The notes below the pieces were generated by a model that was given only the letters and a program-made list of their open reading frames with translations, did no database searches and had not been told where the DNA came from. A stretch of DNA of 64,000 bases from positions 1-64,000 of the forward strand of contig NZ_AOPO01000011.1 of the NCBI RefSeq assembly GCF_000336575.1. The letters run 5' to 3'. How positions within the stretch are numbered: the first letter of the stretch is position 1; the number at the start of each line of letters is the position of its first letter. Source of the DNA: Vreelandella titanicae BH1 (GTDB lineage Bacteria > Pseudomonadota > Gammaproteobacteria > Pseudomonadales > Halomonadaceae). Position numbers and translations under genes: made by a program. Of this stretch, positions 16,677 to 25,797 are shown piece after piece.

Positions 16677-17401
16677 CAGCACATTCCTCCATTGACGGCG
16701 AAAACCTGCCGCGTGATATAGCCTGCATCGTGCGAGCACAGGAAGCTCACCGTGGCCGCCACTTCTTCACAGGTTCCGGTGCGGCGCATGGGAATCAGCT
16801 TGAGTGCTTCTTCATTTACCAATTCATCTGTCATGTCGGTATCGATCAGCCCTGGGGCGACGCAATTGACCGTAATTCGCCGTTTGGCCAGTTCCACCGC
16901 CAACGCCTTCATCGCACCGATCAGTCCGGCCTTGGAAGCGCTGTAATTGACTTGGCCACGATTGCCCATCATTCCCGAAACGGAAGACATCACGACGATA
17001 CGGCCGGGTGCCCGGCGGCGAACCATCGGCATGACCAAGGGTTTAACGACGTTGTAGAAGCCATCGAGATTGGTGTGAATGACGCTATCCCAGTCTTCAT
17101 CGGAGAGAGCGGGGAAGGCGCCATCGGCGGTAATGCCAGCGTTGCAGACCACTCCATAATAGGCACCATGTGCTTCAATGTCGGTCTCTATGGCATGCCG
17201 TGCGGCGGCACGGTCAGCGACATCAAAACATAGCACGCGGGCACTGCGCCCCAGTGCGCGTATATCGTTGGCGACCGCTTCGGCGTCTGCCTGGCGTTGA
17301 CGGCAGTGCAGCACGATATCAAAGCCATCCCGCGCCAGGCGCAGGGCAATGGCGCTGCCGATGCCGCGGCTTGATCCGGTGACCAGGATGGTATTCGTCA
17401 T
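16676..17401 (-). CDS. 3-ketoacyl-ACP reductase, FabG-like (ApeQ-like)
   Basis: 241 aa short-chain dehydrogenase. NADPH site TGSSRGIGSAIA is at residues 8-19, NAG at about 89, and the catalytic Ser-Tyr-Lys set lies in MSSVSGMM and NYSASKAG. It ends GYITRQVFAVNGGMC like FabG. It reduces the beta-keto group after each condensation. It overlaps both neighbours (dehydratase upstream, ketosynthase downstream) by 4 bp or less, giving a KS-KR-DH-KS cassette. Confidence 0.92.
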   Translation of the reverse strand: MTNTILVTGSSRGIGSAIALRLARDGFDIVLHCRQRQADAEAVANDIRALGRSARVLCFDVADRAAARHAIETDIEAHGAYYGVVCNAGITADGAFPALSDEDWDSVIHTNLDGFYNVVKPLVMPMVRRRAPGRIVVMSSVSGMMGNRGQVNYSASKAGLIGAMKALAVELAKRRITVNCVAPGLIDTDMTDELVNEEALKLIPMRRTGTCEEVAATVSFLCSHDAGYITRQVFAVNGGMC

Positions 17402-17892
17402 AAGGTGCTCCCTTGTTGAATAACGTCCAGCGCTTGCCGCGTTTCGGGCTGAAAGACGTTGAGTGTAGCGTTGGCGATAGGCTGATTATTAGCGTCAAAC
17501 AAACGCCCATGAAAAGCGCCCAGGCCATTGTCAGCACGAAAATTGAGTTCAACTTCAATACGTATCGGCTGGTCGAAACTGAAAAACGGTGCCTGGCATT
17601 GATAGCGACGAGTGCCGAGCAAAAAGCCGATTTTCGGTTTGTCGCCACCCGCCACGGCCTGAATGCCAGCCCAGGCGGCAATCGCCTGGGCAAGCCACTC
17701 CAGTCCTACCCAGCCAGGTATGCCATCGTGGGTGGCAAACAGGTCATCGCGTTGAGGCGTTACGCTGGCATGCAGGTGTTCTTCGCCCACCGCGAGTAGC
17801 GTATCCAGTAGGCACATGCCATAACGATGCGGTACGTAAGGGGCGATATCGCAAGGCAAATCAGGTAAGCAGGAGAAGCGTGAATCATTCAT
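17398..17892 (-). CDS. 3-hydroxyacyl-ACP dehydratase, hotdog fold (ApeP-like)
   Basis: 164 aa from the ATG at 17892, 8 bp inside the end of the upstream ketosynthase. The opening PYVPHRYGMCLLDTLL carries the catalytic-type histidine, followed by PGWVGLEWLAQAIAAWAG, the FabA/FabZ-like helix with its acidic residue, and FLLGTRRYQC. It eliminates water so that each cycle leaves a double bond, giving the conjugated polyene. In studied APE systems ApeP works as a complex with a second hotdog protein; here that partner is fused to the adenylation enzyme at 27467. Confidence 0.85.
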   Translation of the reverse strand: MNDSRFSCLPDLPCDIAPYVPHRYGMCLLDTLLAVGEEHLHASVTPQRDDLFATHDGIPGWVGLEWLAQAIAAWAGIQAVAGGDKPKIGFLLGTRRYQCQAPFFSFDQPIRIEVELNFRADNGLGAFHGRLFDANNQPIANATLNVFQPETRQALDVIQQGSTL

Positions 17893-19078
17893 TAAAACGT
17901 TCCAACAGCAAGGCGATGTTGTTACCACCAAAAGCAAAGGCGTTGCTGACAGCCCGATGGCAGTCGTGTTGGGTTGCCGTGGCGTAATTCAGCGATGGTA
18001 GTTGCGGGTCGATCTCACCATCGTGAACCTGGGGTGGAAGACGACCGGCGTTGAGCGTTAACCAGCAGAACGCTGCTTCCAATGCACCGCAGGCACCTAA
18101 GGTATGTCCCGTCAACGCCTTTGTTGAGCTACATGGCAGCTTATCGCCGAAGATATGCGCGACCGCAATGGCTTCCATGCTGTCGTTCTGGCGTGTCGCA
18201 GTGCCATGTAGGTTGAGGTAATCAATGGCCGTGGCGGGTAGTTGAGCCATCTTCAAGGCGGCTTGAATGGCGCGAATAGCGCCCTGGCCGTCGGGCCGTG
18301 GCGCTGAAATATGGTGGGCGTCACTGCTCTCGCCGTAACCACTGAGCTGAATACCGCCGGTTTCGGCGGTGACCAGAAACAGCGCTGCTGCTTCTCCGAG
18401 GTTGATGCCATCACGGTTGGCTGAGAAGGGCTGGGAGGGGTGATCGCTGAGCGCCTCAAGAGAGGCGAAGCCATTGACTGTCAAGCCACAAAGGCTATCG
18501 GCGCCACCAGCGATAACTGCGTCGCAGATACCGCTCGTCAGCAAGCGTTTGGCACTGGCGAGAGACCGGGCGCTGGAGGTGCAGGCAGTGGACAGTGTGT
18601 AGGCTGGCCCCTCAAGGCCTAGCCGCTCGGCGATGAACTTGGCCGGCGAGCCGATTTCATGGCGTTGATAATGGAAATCGCTAGGCCACTTGCCTTCTTT
18701 CATTCGCTCTCCCACAGCCATTTCGGTTTCACCGATTCCCGAGGTGCTGGTACCGAGCACCACGCCGATACGCGCTTGGGGGCTGCGTTTGCGAAAGGCG
18801 TCGAGTGTCGGTGCCAGCCGCTCTAGTGCAGCGGCCAGCAGTTGGTTGTTGCGCGAGCGGTGCTCCGGTGGTAAATCGCGGGCATCGGGTAATGCAGTGG
18901 TTACCCGTCCTAGTGGCAAGGAGCGGCCTGGTGTAAACACGTCGTCATACACCAGCCCACGCCGACCGTTGAACAGGGCGTCGGTGATTGCCGCTAAGTC
19001 GTCGCCAATCGAGCAGACCAGTGCTGGCGGCAGCAGGCGGCAGGGTTGCGCCTGAAAGGAAGTCACTGGGCTGAGCAT
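17885..19078 (-). CDS. Beta-ketoacyl-ACP synthase (ApeO-like)
   Basis: 397 aa. Active cysteine in TLSTACTSSAR, histidines in NLHGTATRQND and TKALTGHTLGACG, so fully equipped for condensation. It is the second ketosynthase of the cluster and is less FabF-like than the 15417 gene. By analogy with APE systems it pairs with the truncated chain-length factor encoded at the far end of the operon. It overlaps the lipoprotein gene upstream by 16 bp and the dehydratase gene downstream. Confidence 0.88.
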   Translation of the reverse strand: MLSPVTSFQAQPCRLLPPALVCSIGDDLAAITDALFNGRRGLVYDDVFTPGRSLPLGRVTTALPDARDLPPEHRSRNNQLLAAALERLAPTLDAFRKRSPQARIGVVLGTSTSGIGETEMAVGERMKEGKWPSDFHYQRHEIGSPAKFIAERLGLEGPAYTLSTACTSSARSLASAKRLLTSGICDAVIAGGADSLCGLTVNGFASLEALSDHPSQPFSANRDGINLGEAAALFLVTAETGGIQLSGYGESSDAHHISAPRPDGQGAIRAIQAALKMAQLPATAIDYLNLHGTATRQNDSMEAIAVAHIFGDKLPCSSTKALTGHTLGACGALEAAFCWLTLNAGRLPPQVHDGEIDPQLPSLNYATATQHDCHRAVSNAFAFGGNNIALLLERFNE

Positions 19079-19632
19079 GTGGCTGCCGTCCGGTCGGTGT
19101 CATCAAGTCGTGCAATATACAATCGGTAATTAGCCTCAATGTCTTCTATTACCCGACATGAGGCGTCACCACTGATACGAGCGATGACGCGCTGATGGTA
19201 GCGAATGGTACGACCCTTTTGATCCTCTTCCAGCGACCAGGCACTGGTGTGGAAGGCTTGGGAAATAGCTGTTGAGGGCCATAGGCTCCAGCTCAAGCGA
19301 CTGGCGAGCCATTCGGCCGAAAAGGGTGGCTCGAACGAGGCATCGTGAAGAAAGCGGCTCCCATCGTCATCATGTACCAAGGTCAGCAAGCGCTGGCCTT
19401 GTGGGCTGAGTATGGCCAGACGCAACGACATGTCATCGTGGCGCAGCACTCCGATCATTTCATGCCGTTGGTCGTGATGGTAAAACGTCAGGCGTTGCAT
19501 CTGCGTCTCCATCTCCGGCAACGTTGATAGCCCCGGAAGCGTAGCGACCGGCCGTCCGGCGCAGCCGGCCAGTAGTGTTATAGCGATGATCAGCCATGCC
19601 TGACGCACGAAAGGGGGTAACTTCATGGCCAT
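19063..19632 (-). CDS. DUF3261-like outer-membrane lipoprotein (ApeN-like)
   Basis: 189 aa from ATG 19632; an ATG at 19626 has better spacing from GAGGG and is equally possible. A lipoprotein signal ends with the lipobox LLAGC, so the mature protein is lipid-anchored. The body is beta-rich (MQRLTFYHHDQRHEMIGVL, LRLAILSPQGQRLLTL), typical of the small lipoproteins encoded beside LolA-like proteins in APE clusters. I infer that it acts as the outer-membrane receptor for the lipidated pigment, by analogy with LolB. Confidence 0.8.
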   Translation of the reverse strand: MAMKLPPFVRQAWLIIAITLLAGCAGRPVATLPGLSTLPEMETQMQRLTFYHHDQRHEMIGVLRHDDMSLRLAILSPQGQRLLTLVHDDDGSRFLHDASFEPPFSAEWLASRLSWSLWPSTAISQAFHTSAWSLEEDQKGRTIRYHQRVIARISGDASCRVIEDIEANYRLYIARLDDTDRTAATCSAQ

Positions 19633-20891
19633 CAACCCTCACCCGTGGCATGGCTCGAAATGTCGCTACAGGCCTCAGCTAAGCTGTGAAGGCGACGGCG
19701 ACTGGCGGCGACAAATGGGTTCTCTTCATCCCAGGCATAGCCGGCGAGTACCGAACTGATCATTTCGCGTATGCGTGGTATCTGTTGATCGTTAAAGATA
19801 ATGCGTGGCAGGCGACCATCGTACCAAGCGTCGACAAACTCGCGGAAGGTGGCGATGCCACGGCGTAGTGGTTGTTCAAACTGGCTATCCCAATCGATTT
19901 TTTCGCCAGCGAGCTGCCGCTCGACCAGGGGAGCGGCACGCAGGGCTGAGTCCAAGGCAATGGTTACCCCCGAGGAAAACACCGGATCAAGGAATTCGCC
20001 CGCATTACCCAAGAGAGCAAAACCGGGGCCGTGCAGTTGCTCGACATCAGCGGAATAACCTTCCAGGCGGCCGATATCGCGTATGGCTTTAGCATTGACC
20101 AACAGTTTGTTGAGCCTGGGCTCGGCATGGAGAAAATGCCATAGGCGCTCTTTGTCGTCGACACCGGCGGCTTCCAGCGTTGCTCGGTCGCCCACCACAC
20201 CGACCGACGCACGCCCTTGGCTGAAAGGAATCAGCCAGTACCAGATGCCCGAATGTTCAGGGTGCAAACCGATCAGAATCTTGTCTCGATCATAGTGCGA
20301 ACAATCGATACGGTCCTCAATGTGGGTAAACAGCGCACAGCGTGATTCGAGAGTCGAAGGCCGAGCAAGACCGGTGAGACGTGCTAAAACACGCCCATAG
20401 CCGCTGGCATCAAGTACGAAGCGGGCTTGTAGCGAGCGTTGCTCGCCATTGGCATCAACCAGTGTAAGGCTGGGTCGATCGTGGTCGGCAACGAAGGCCT
20501 CGACTTGTGTTTCAAACTCGACGCTAGCACCTGCTTGACGCGCGCCGTCGATCAGGCGCTGATCGAAATCAGCACGTTCGACCTGCCAGGTGGTGCCGGG
20601 GCCAGGGCTGAACTTGTCACGAAAATCGATGGCGGCATAGCGGTCTCTCCAGGTAAAGGCAGCGCCATTCTTAAACTGAAAGTCACCTGTCTGAACGGCG
20701 TCGAGCAGGCCGCAAGCCTCAAGATGTACCATGCATTGTGGCAGCAGACTCTCGCCGATGGAAAAGCGCGGAAAGCGCTGGCGCTCGATAACCCGCACAT
20801 TGATGCCTCGCCGGGCGAGCCAAGCGGCCGCAGCGGCGCCGGAGGGGCCTGCGCCGATGATGGCGACATCGGTAGTGTCATGCGTCTTCAT
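19632..20891 (-). CDS. FAD-dependent oxidoreductase of the halogenase-like family
   Basis: 419 aa from the ATG at 20891 (AGGAG 11 nt upstream); an ATG at 20918 would overlap the MMPL stop. The Rossmann FAD motif GAGPSGAAAAAWLARRG is at residues 11-27, with GESLLP downstream, and WYWLIP near residue 215 fits the WxWxIP motif of flavin-dependent halogenases, followed by GNAGEFLDPVFSSGV. Family members halogenate or hydroxylate aromatic substrates using reduced FAD. In a salt-loving organism the aryl head may therefore be brominated or chlorinated, as in xanthomonadins, or hydroxylated. No flavin reductase is in the cluster. Confidence 0.82.
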   Translation of the reverse strand: MKTHDTTDVAIIGAGPSGAAAAAWLARRGINVRVIERQRFPRFSIGESLLPQCMVHLEACGLLDAVQTGDFQFKNGAAFTWRDRYAAIDFRDKFSPGPGTTWQVERADFDQRLIDGARQAGASVEFETQVEAFVADHDRPSLTLVDANGEQRSLQARFVLDASGYGRVLARLTGLARPSTLESRCALFTHIEDRIDCSHYDRDKILIGLHPEHSGIWYWLIPFSQGRASVGVVGDRATLEAAGVDDKERLWHFLHAEPRLNKLLVNAKAIRDIGRLEGYSADVEQLHGPGFALLGNAGEFLDPVFSSGVTIALDSALRAAPLVERQLAGEKIDWDSQFEQPLRRGIATFREFVDAWYDGRLPRIIFNDQQIPRIREMISSVLAGYAWDEENPFVAASRRRLHSLAEACSDISSHATGEG

Positions 20892-20914
20892 TTGTTTTGC
20901 GGCTCCTGTCGCCA

Positions 20915-23212
20915 TCATGGTGGATTGCAGTGGGAAGAATTGTGCCGGGTGTTCGCCCTGGCGAAAGGCACCAGGGCCCACGCCGACGCAAGCCCAACGA
21001 GGCAGGTGAGCCCCAGGTAATGCAGTGCCGGAGTAGCGCTGAACGACAATAGGCCGAAGGCCAATAGGCTCGACGCACAGGATAGGCTGATGGCCAGCCA
21101 GGCCGCAGGGCTATCTGGGTGTTCCGTGCTAAATATGCCAGCGTCGAGGCCGATACCCAGTACCAGCAGCAGGCCCAGAAGATGGAATAGCGTCAGGCCG
21201 ATATTGAGCGCGCTGAACAGTGCCAGGGTCGCTAACAGCGCACCCAGCGGGGGCAGCAATACGCGCCAAGCCTGCCCACGATAGCGCCAGCCGAATACCA
21301 CCGCTAATCCTGCGACGGCGACAGCCAGCCATAGGGCGATCTGATCGCGTAGCCGTGACAAATGGTCGGATAACGTGACCACCCGATCCTGGTAGAGCAC
21401 ATATGCCGGTGCCGCAAGACGCATGAGCGCTTGCTGGGCCATGTTGTCGGCATCGCCCAATACCACCAGCGCCGCCATGTCAGAACGTTTGTCAGTGGCG
21501 ACGTCGCCTAACCAGAGCGTGCTATCGGCACTTCCTGCGGGGGTTGTAAGCCATGTTTCGATGGTCAATAGCGGCACCGATCGCAACGGCTGTTGTGCGG
21601 CTTCCAGTAAATCCAGGGGAAGACCAGCTTTGGCGATCAGCTCGGGCAGGGCGTTGTCATAGGCTTGGCGCACTCGCTCCAGGTTGGCTTGCTGGGTCGA
21701 AGGGGAGGGTACCGCTTGGGCAAGATGACGGTACTGGCTCAAGTGCCCTTGGGTCTTCAGCTCTGCCAGCGTAGCCTCCAAGGCTTCCAGCCGTTCCAAT
21801 AGCTCGGCTTCATGCTTGGCGGTGACGATCAGGTAACGACTGCCCGTGGGACTTGCCAATAGGCCCTGTACACGTTGCTGCTCAGCAATCAGCGCGGTGG
21901 GTGAAGGGTTGAGCTGACGCAGGTCGTCATTGGTTGTCAGCCGTGTGGCGACGATGACCACCGCCAGGATGCCAAGCAGGGCCAGCAGCCCCCAACGCAA
22001 GGGCGCTCGGGGTGGTAGCCGCAGGTGATCCAGCCGGGCTGCAATGCGTGCCGTCGCGGCATGGGGACGAGGAGTGAACCACGGTAGCCAAAGGCGCACG
22101 GTCAACCAGGCGCCGACCAAGCCCAGCGCCGCGAAAGTCGCCATTTGGCGTAGCCCCGGCAGTGGGGTCGCAAGTTGGACAAGATAGGCGACCAGGCTGG
22201 ATATCAGGCCTAGCAACAGCCCTGGCCAAAGCCGTGCCAGTGGTTGTTCGGGCGCTAATTGGCGGGCGCACTGGAAATGCAGGGCGTAATCTATCGCGAT
22301 ACCGATCAAGCTGGCGCCGAATGCCAGCGTCAGCAGGTTGAGCGTACCAAACAGCACCCAGGTCAGTGGCAGCGCAAACAGCATGCCACAAGCGACCGGC
22401 AGCCATAAACTGGCCAGCATCGAACCACGCCGAAACGTGACCCATAGTAGTAAGCCGATACCCAGCAGCGAGCCCAGGCCGATAGTGGAGATTTCTCGCT
22501 TGGCCTGATCGGCGCCGGCAGCAGCATGAAATACCAGACCACTGCGTAATAGCTCGGCCTGGGGATGACCCTCGCCGAAGCGCGACAGCGCTGCCATAAG
22601 GCGTTGCTGCATGGCCATGTCGTAGGGGCTGGCTGATAGCTGGCCGCTGACGACGAACCAGTGCTTGTCGCCGTCGCTGACGGCCGGCAGGCCGTCGATC
22701 AATCGTATGGGGCCAGCAAGCCGTTGGTTCAGCCAGGCATCCAGTAGACCGAAGGGATCGCGGCGAGGATCCGCTTCGCTTCCCGGCGTAAACAGTTGCC
22801 TTAGGCCGCGCTGTACCCAGGCCCCATCACTGGCATCCGCCAGTGATGGGGTCAGCAGACGATAACGGTACGCCGCCAAGTCGCTGCTGGGGCGCTGCAA
22901 GCTGTCATCGTCGAAAGCCTTGACGCTTGCCGAATCTGTTAGCCGGGTTTTGAGTTCGGCGACCAGCCTGGCTGTGGACTCACCCCGAACCAGCAGCACG
23001 AAGCGGTCCTCAAAGGTGTGGGTTAAGCGCTGTTCGGCTTGCTCAAGCAAAGCCCCCTGGTGGGTTTCCGGCAATAGTGCAGTGATGCGCGTATCCAGTG
23101 GTGCCCCTCTGCCTAGCAAACCCGCCAGCAGAATGGCGCAGCCCAGCAACAGCCCGGCCCAACCGATAGCGGCTAGACGTTCTATTCTGCTCGGGTGCGT
23201 TGCCTTGCTCAC
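20915..23212 (-). CDS. MMPL-family exporter (ApeM-like)
   Basis: 765 aa, RND/MMPL-type inner-membrane transporter with two repeats. Each repeat has one helix, a large periplasmic loop and a block of five to six helices: TM1 at about 15-35, loop 40-240, then TMs to 410, second loop to 610, then TMs. Family members export lipids or lipid-linked products using the proton gradient. Within APE clusters this protein is expected to extract the pigment lipid and hand it to the LolA-like carrier encoded just upstream, with which it overlaps by 4 bp. Confidence 0.88.
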   Translation of the reverse strand: MSKATHPSRIERLAAIGWAGLLLGCAILLAGLLGRGAPLDTRITALLPETHQGALLEQAEQRLTHTFEDRFVLLVRGESTARLVAELKTRLTDSASVKAFDDDSLQRPSSDLAAYRYRLLTPSLADASDGAWVQRGLRQLFTPGSEADPRRDPFGLLDAWLNQRLAGPIRLIDGLPAVSDGDKHWFVVSGQLSASPYDMAMQQRLMAALSRFGEGHPQAELLRSGLVFHAAAGADQAKREISTIGLGSLLGIGLLLWVTFRRGSMLASLWLPVACGMLFALPLTWVLFGTLNLLTLAFGASLIGIAIDYALHFQCARQLAPEQPLARLWPGLLLGLISSLVAYLVQLATPLPGLRQMATFAALGLVGAWLTVRLWLPWFTPRPHAATARIAARLDHLRLPPRAPLRWGLLALLGILAVVIVATRLTTNDDLRQLNPSPTALIAEQQRVQGLLASPTGSRYLIVTAKHEAELLERLEALEATLAELKTQGHLSQYRHLAQAVPSPSTQQANLERVRQAYDNALPELIAKAGLPLDLLEAAQQPLRSVPLLTIETWLTTPAGSADSTLWLGDVATDKRSDMAALVVLGDADNMAQQALMRLAAPAYVLYQDRVVTLSDHLSRLRDQIALWLAVAVAGLAVVFGWRYRGQAWRVLLPPLGALLATLALFSALNIGLTLFHLLGLLLVLGIGLDAGIFSTEHPDSPAAWLAISLSCASSLLAFGLLSFSATPALHYLGLTCLVGLASAWALVPFARANTRHNSSHCNPP

Positions 23213-23799
23213 AGTGAACGGTCACCCTCTTCGAGGCTGGCGCAATCCACAGCTGCCAGAGTCAGGTTGAGGCGGTCATCGTTGGTGAACATCAGCTCGA
23301 CGTGCTCCACTTGCTGGTTGCCTTGAACGAGCAGTTGCGAAAGCCGTTCGGCGATGTGTACTTCACTGGGCGTCAGTTTGGCTTGCCAGTCGTCCAGCGC
23401 ACCGCTGAGCTCGATGGTGAAGTGTGATTCCAGGCGCTGCCAGTTGCCTGACAGAAGACCACCAAGCACCGGTGCGACCACTTGAAACCCCATGGGCAGT
23501 TCGTCGTCGTCCTCGCTCATAACTACACGATCTCGCACGGGGGATGTCGTCTGCCAAACCAGGCCGTTTGCTTGCTGTTCAAAGTACCCACGGCTATCCA
23601 GCTGGGCATCAAGATCGGCCAGCCAGCGCGACTGATCGAAGCGGCCGCACTGCGGGGCGTGGGCAGCTAGACGTTCGGCGAGGGCGTCACCATCAAGGCC
23701 ATCACCATTGAGGGCCGCCCACGTAGCGGGACTGACCATCAGGCTAAGGGCGACATAAACAGCTACATAAACAATCGAGTGGCGAATAGAGCGTGTCAC
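23209..23799 (-). CDS. LolA-like periplasmic carrier (ApeL-like)
   Basis: 196 aa with a signal peptide (about residues 1-28, cut after TWA). The remaining domain has the LolA outline: short N-terminal helix, then beta strands ending VEHVELMFTNDDRLNLTL. It probably carries the hydrophobic aryl polyene lipid from the MMPL exporter to the outer-membrane lipoprotein. ATGA-type overlaps with both neighbours. Confidence 0.82.
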   Translation of the reverse strand: MTRSIRHSIVYVAVYVALSLMVSPATWAALNGDGLDGDALAERLAAHAPQCGRFDQSRWLADLDAQLDSRGYFEQQANGLVWQTTSPVRDRVVMSEDDDELPMGFQVVAPVLGGLLSGNWQRLESHFTIELSGALDDWQAKLTPSEVHIAERLSQLLVQGNQQVEHVELMFTNDDRLNLTLAAVDCASLEEGDRSL

Positions 23800-24236
23800 T
23801 GATTAGCCTCCTGCCAGGCGAGAAGACGTTCGACCAGAACGGGCGGCGACTCCAGGCGCATTTCGCGATCCTCAATCCCGACAGCGACCTGTACGCTCCA
23901 GGCTCGCGTCAGGCGTTTGCGCGTCTGTGCATCGCGGATGGTGTAGTCGATCTTGAGGCGATTCTCCCATTCGCTAAGGCGCGCTTCGATGGCGATACGC
24001 TGGGCGAATAGCGCCGGAGCGGCGTAGCGTAGGCGTAGATCAATGACCGGCCAGGCGTACCCCGAGTCCTGCATTTGCGGGTAGTTGTAGTCAATGGCAT
24101 CAAGCAGTTCGCAGCGGGCTATTTCCAGATAGCGCACATAGTGGCCATGCCAAGCCACCTGCATCATGTCGATATCATGGAAGGGGATTGTTAGCTCGGT
24201 CTCGCAACTGGGTAATGGGCGGTCGTTAGGCGTCAT
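23796..24236 (-). CDS. Acyl-CoA/ACP thioesterase, 4HBT hotdog (ApeK-like)
   Basis: 146 aa. It has the 4-hydroxybenzoyl-CoA thioesterase signature DIDMMQVAWHGHYVRYLEIAR near residues 21-40, with the catalytic-type Asp in the first turn of the hot dog helix. The rest (WENRLKIDYTIRDAQTRKRLTRA) is typical of the YbgC group. It would release the finished polyene from the ACP or remove stalled chains. It overlaps the ammonia-lyase gene by 11 bp. Confidence 0.87.
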   Translation of the reverse strand: MTPNDRPLPSCETELTIPFHDIDMMQVAWHGHYVRYLEIARCELLDAIDYNYPQMQDSGYAWPVIDLRLRYAAPALFAQRIAIEARLSEWENRLKIDYTIRDAQTRKRLTRAWSVQVAVGIEDREMRLESPPVLVERLLAWQEANQ

Positions 24237-25797
24237 ATAGGCTCCAGTGACGTTGGCGAATCAGGTCACAGAGTGTGCGCAGTTCGTGCTCCAGGGCGCG
24301 ATCTTCGCCGAGAGCGGGAAAGGTCTGCCGACAGTCATCGAGAAATCCTGCCAGGCGCTTGGGTAGTGGAGGGGCATCTGCGAGTTGACCGCGCAGTTCG
24401 ACGGCCTGGCAGGCAGCATGCAGGGTAGCGGCAGTCACCTGTTCGACCAGTGTTAGCACACGCAGTGCATCTCGCGCGGCGATGGTGCCCATGCTGACCT
24501 TGTCCTGGTTGTGGCATTCAGTGGAGCGCGAGAACACGCTGGCCGGCATGGTCAACTTTAGTGCCTCTGCGGTCCATGCCGAGGCGCCGATCTGTACGGC
24601 CTTGTAGCCATGGTTGAGGCTGGCCCGCGCGGGTGTGGCACCACTCAGGTTGCTGGGCAGGCCGTGATTGAAGCGAGCGTCGACCAGCAGCGCCAGTTGG
24701 CGATCGAGCAGATCAGCCAAGTTGGCACAGGCTTGCTTGAGGCTATCCATTACGAAAGCGACATGCCCACCGTAGAAGTGGCCGCCGTGCATCACCTTAC
24801 CTTGTTCGGCGTCGATTAACGGGTTGTCATTGGCGCTGTTGAGTTCGTTCTCAAGAAACTGGCGCCACCAAGGTAAGGCATCCTCCACCACGCCGATTAC
24901 GTGCGGGGCGCAGCGGGTTGAGTATCGATCCTGGAGGCGAGGCGAGTTGCGCGGTGTTTTGGCTGCGTGAAGATCTTCGCGTAGTCGCGCGGCGACTTTA
25001 TTTTGTCCCGGGTGGGGTTTGGCGGCGAACAGTTCAGCATCGAAGTGATAGGGATTACCGTCCAGTGCATGTACGGATAGGGCTGTAATACGGGTGGCCA
25101 GCTGCGCTAAATAGACAGTGCGGGCGAAGGCGAACACACTCAGTGCCGTCATTACAGCGGTGCCGTTCATTAATGCCAAGCCTTCCTTAGGCTTTAGGCG
25201 ATAGGGTACGAGGCCGTGCTCGGCGAAGACCTCGGCGGTGGGACGCCGCTGGCCGCCATAAAACACGTCGCGCTCACCGCATAGGACAGCAGCTAAATAA
25301 GACAGTGGCGTCAGATCGCCGCTGGCTCCGACGGATCCTTCCTCAGGAATAACCGGGATCACATCATGCTCTAGCAACCAGGTTAGGCGTTCGAGGAGCT
25401 CGACACTGACCCCCGAAACGCCGCGGCATAGCGAGACTAGGCGTACCATGATCACTGCTCGTGCGGCTTCCTCCGACAACGCCTCGCCCAAGCCACAGCC
25501 GTGGAAGGTATATAGCTGGCGCGGTAGTTGTTCCAGATCGGACGCGGAGACTTCACGGGTGCAGGAATCGCCATAGCCGGTGGTGACGCCGTAGATGACT
25601 CCCTCTTCCTTGAGTAGGCGTTCAAGGAAGGCGTTGCCGCGTGCAATGCGTTCACGGAAGTTCGGTGCCGTTGATAGGGTGACGCGACGGCGACCTTCAG
25701 CGACGGCCAGTACCTCCTCGAGGCTGACAATCGAACCATCCAGGATGAGAGGTTCGCTGGTGATAGAACCCGCCGCCGGGTCACGGAGTATCGTCAT
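24226..25797 (-). CDS. Aromatic amino acid ammonia-lyase (HAL/TAL/PAL family)
   Basis: 523 aa from the ATG at 25797, 17 bp inside the preceding gene. The Ala-Ser-Gly triad that forms the MIO cofactor lies in VGASGDLTPL; other landmarks are GVTTGYGD, ENELNSANDNPL and STECHNQDKVSMG. At the substrate-selectivity position, where HAL has Ser-His and TAL has His-Leu, this protein has Phe-His (YTFHGCG). It would convert tyrosine, or possibly phenylalanine or histidine, to the corresponding acrylic acid, supplying the aryl starter. This is the Vibrio-type solution; E. coli-type APE clusters make the head from chorismate instead. Confidence 0.88.
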   Translation of the reverse strand: MTILRDPAAGSITSEPLILDGSIVSLEEVLAVAEGRRRVTLSTAPNFRERIARGNAFLERLLKEEGVIYGVTTGYGDSCTREVSASDLEQLPRQLYTFHGCGLGEALSEEAARAVIMVRLVSLCRGVSGVSVELLERLTWLLEHDVIPVIPEEGSVGASGDLTPLSYLAAVLCGERDVFYGGQRRPTAEVFAEHGLVPYRLKPKEGLALMNGTAVMTALSVFAFARTVYLAQLATRITALSVHALDGNPYHFDAELFAAKPHPGQNKVAARLREDLHAAKTPRNSPRLQDRYSTRCAPHVIGVVEDALPWWRQFLENELNSANDNPLIDAEQGKVMHGGHFYGGHVAFVMDSLKQACANLADLLDRQLALLVDARFNHGLPSNLSGATPARASLNHGYKAVQIGASAWTAEALKLTMPASVFSRSTECHNQDKVSMGTIAARDALRVLTLVEQVTAATLHAACQAVELRGQLADAPPLPKRLAGFLDDCRQTFPALGEDRALEHELRTLCDLIRQRHWSLYDA

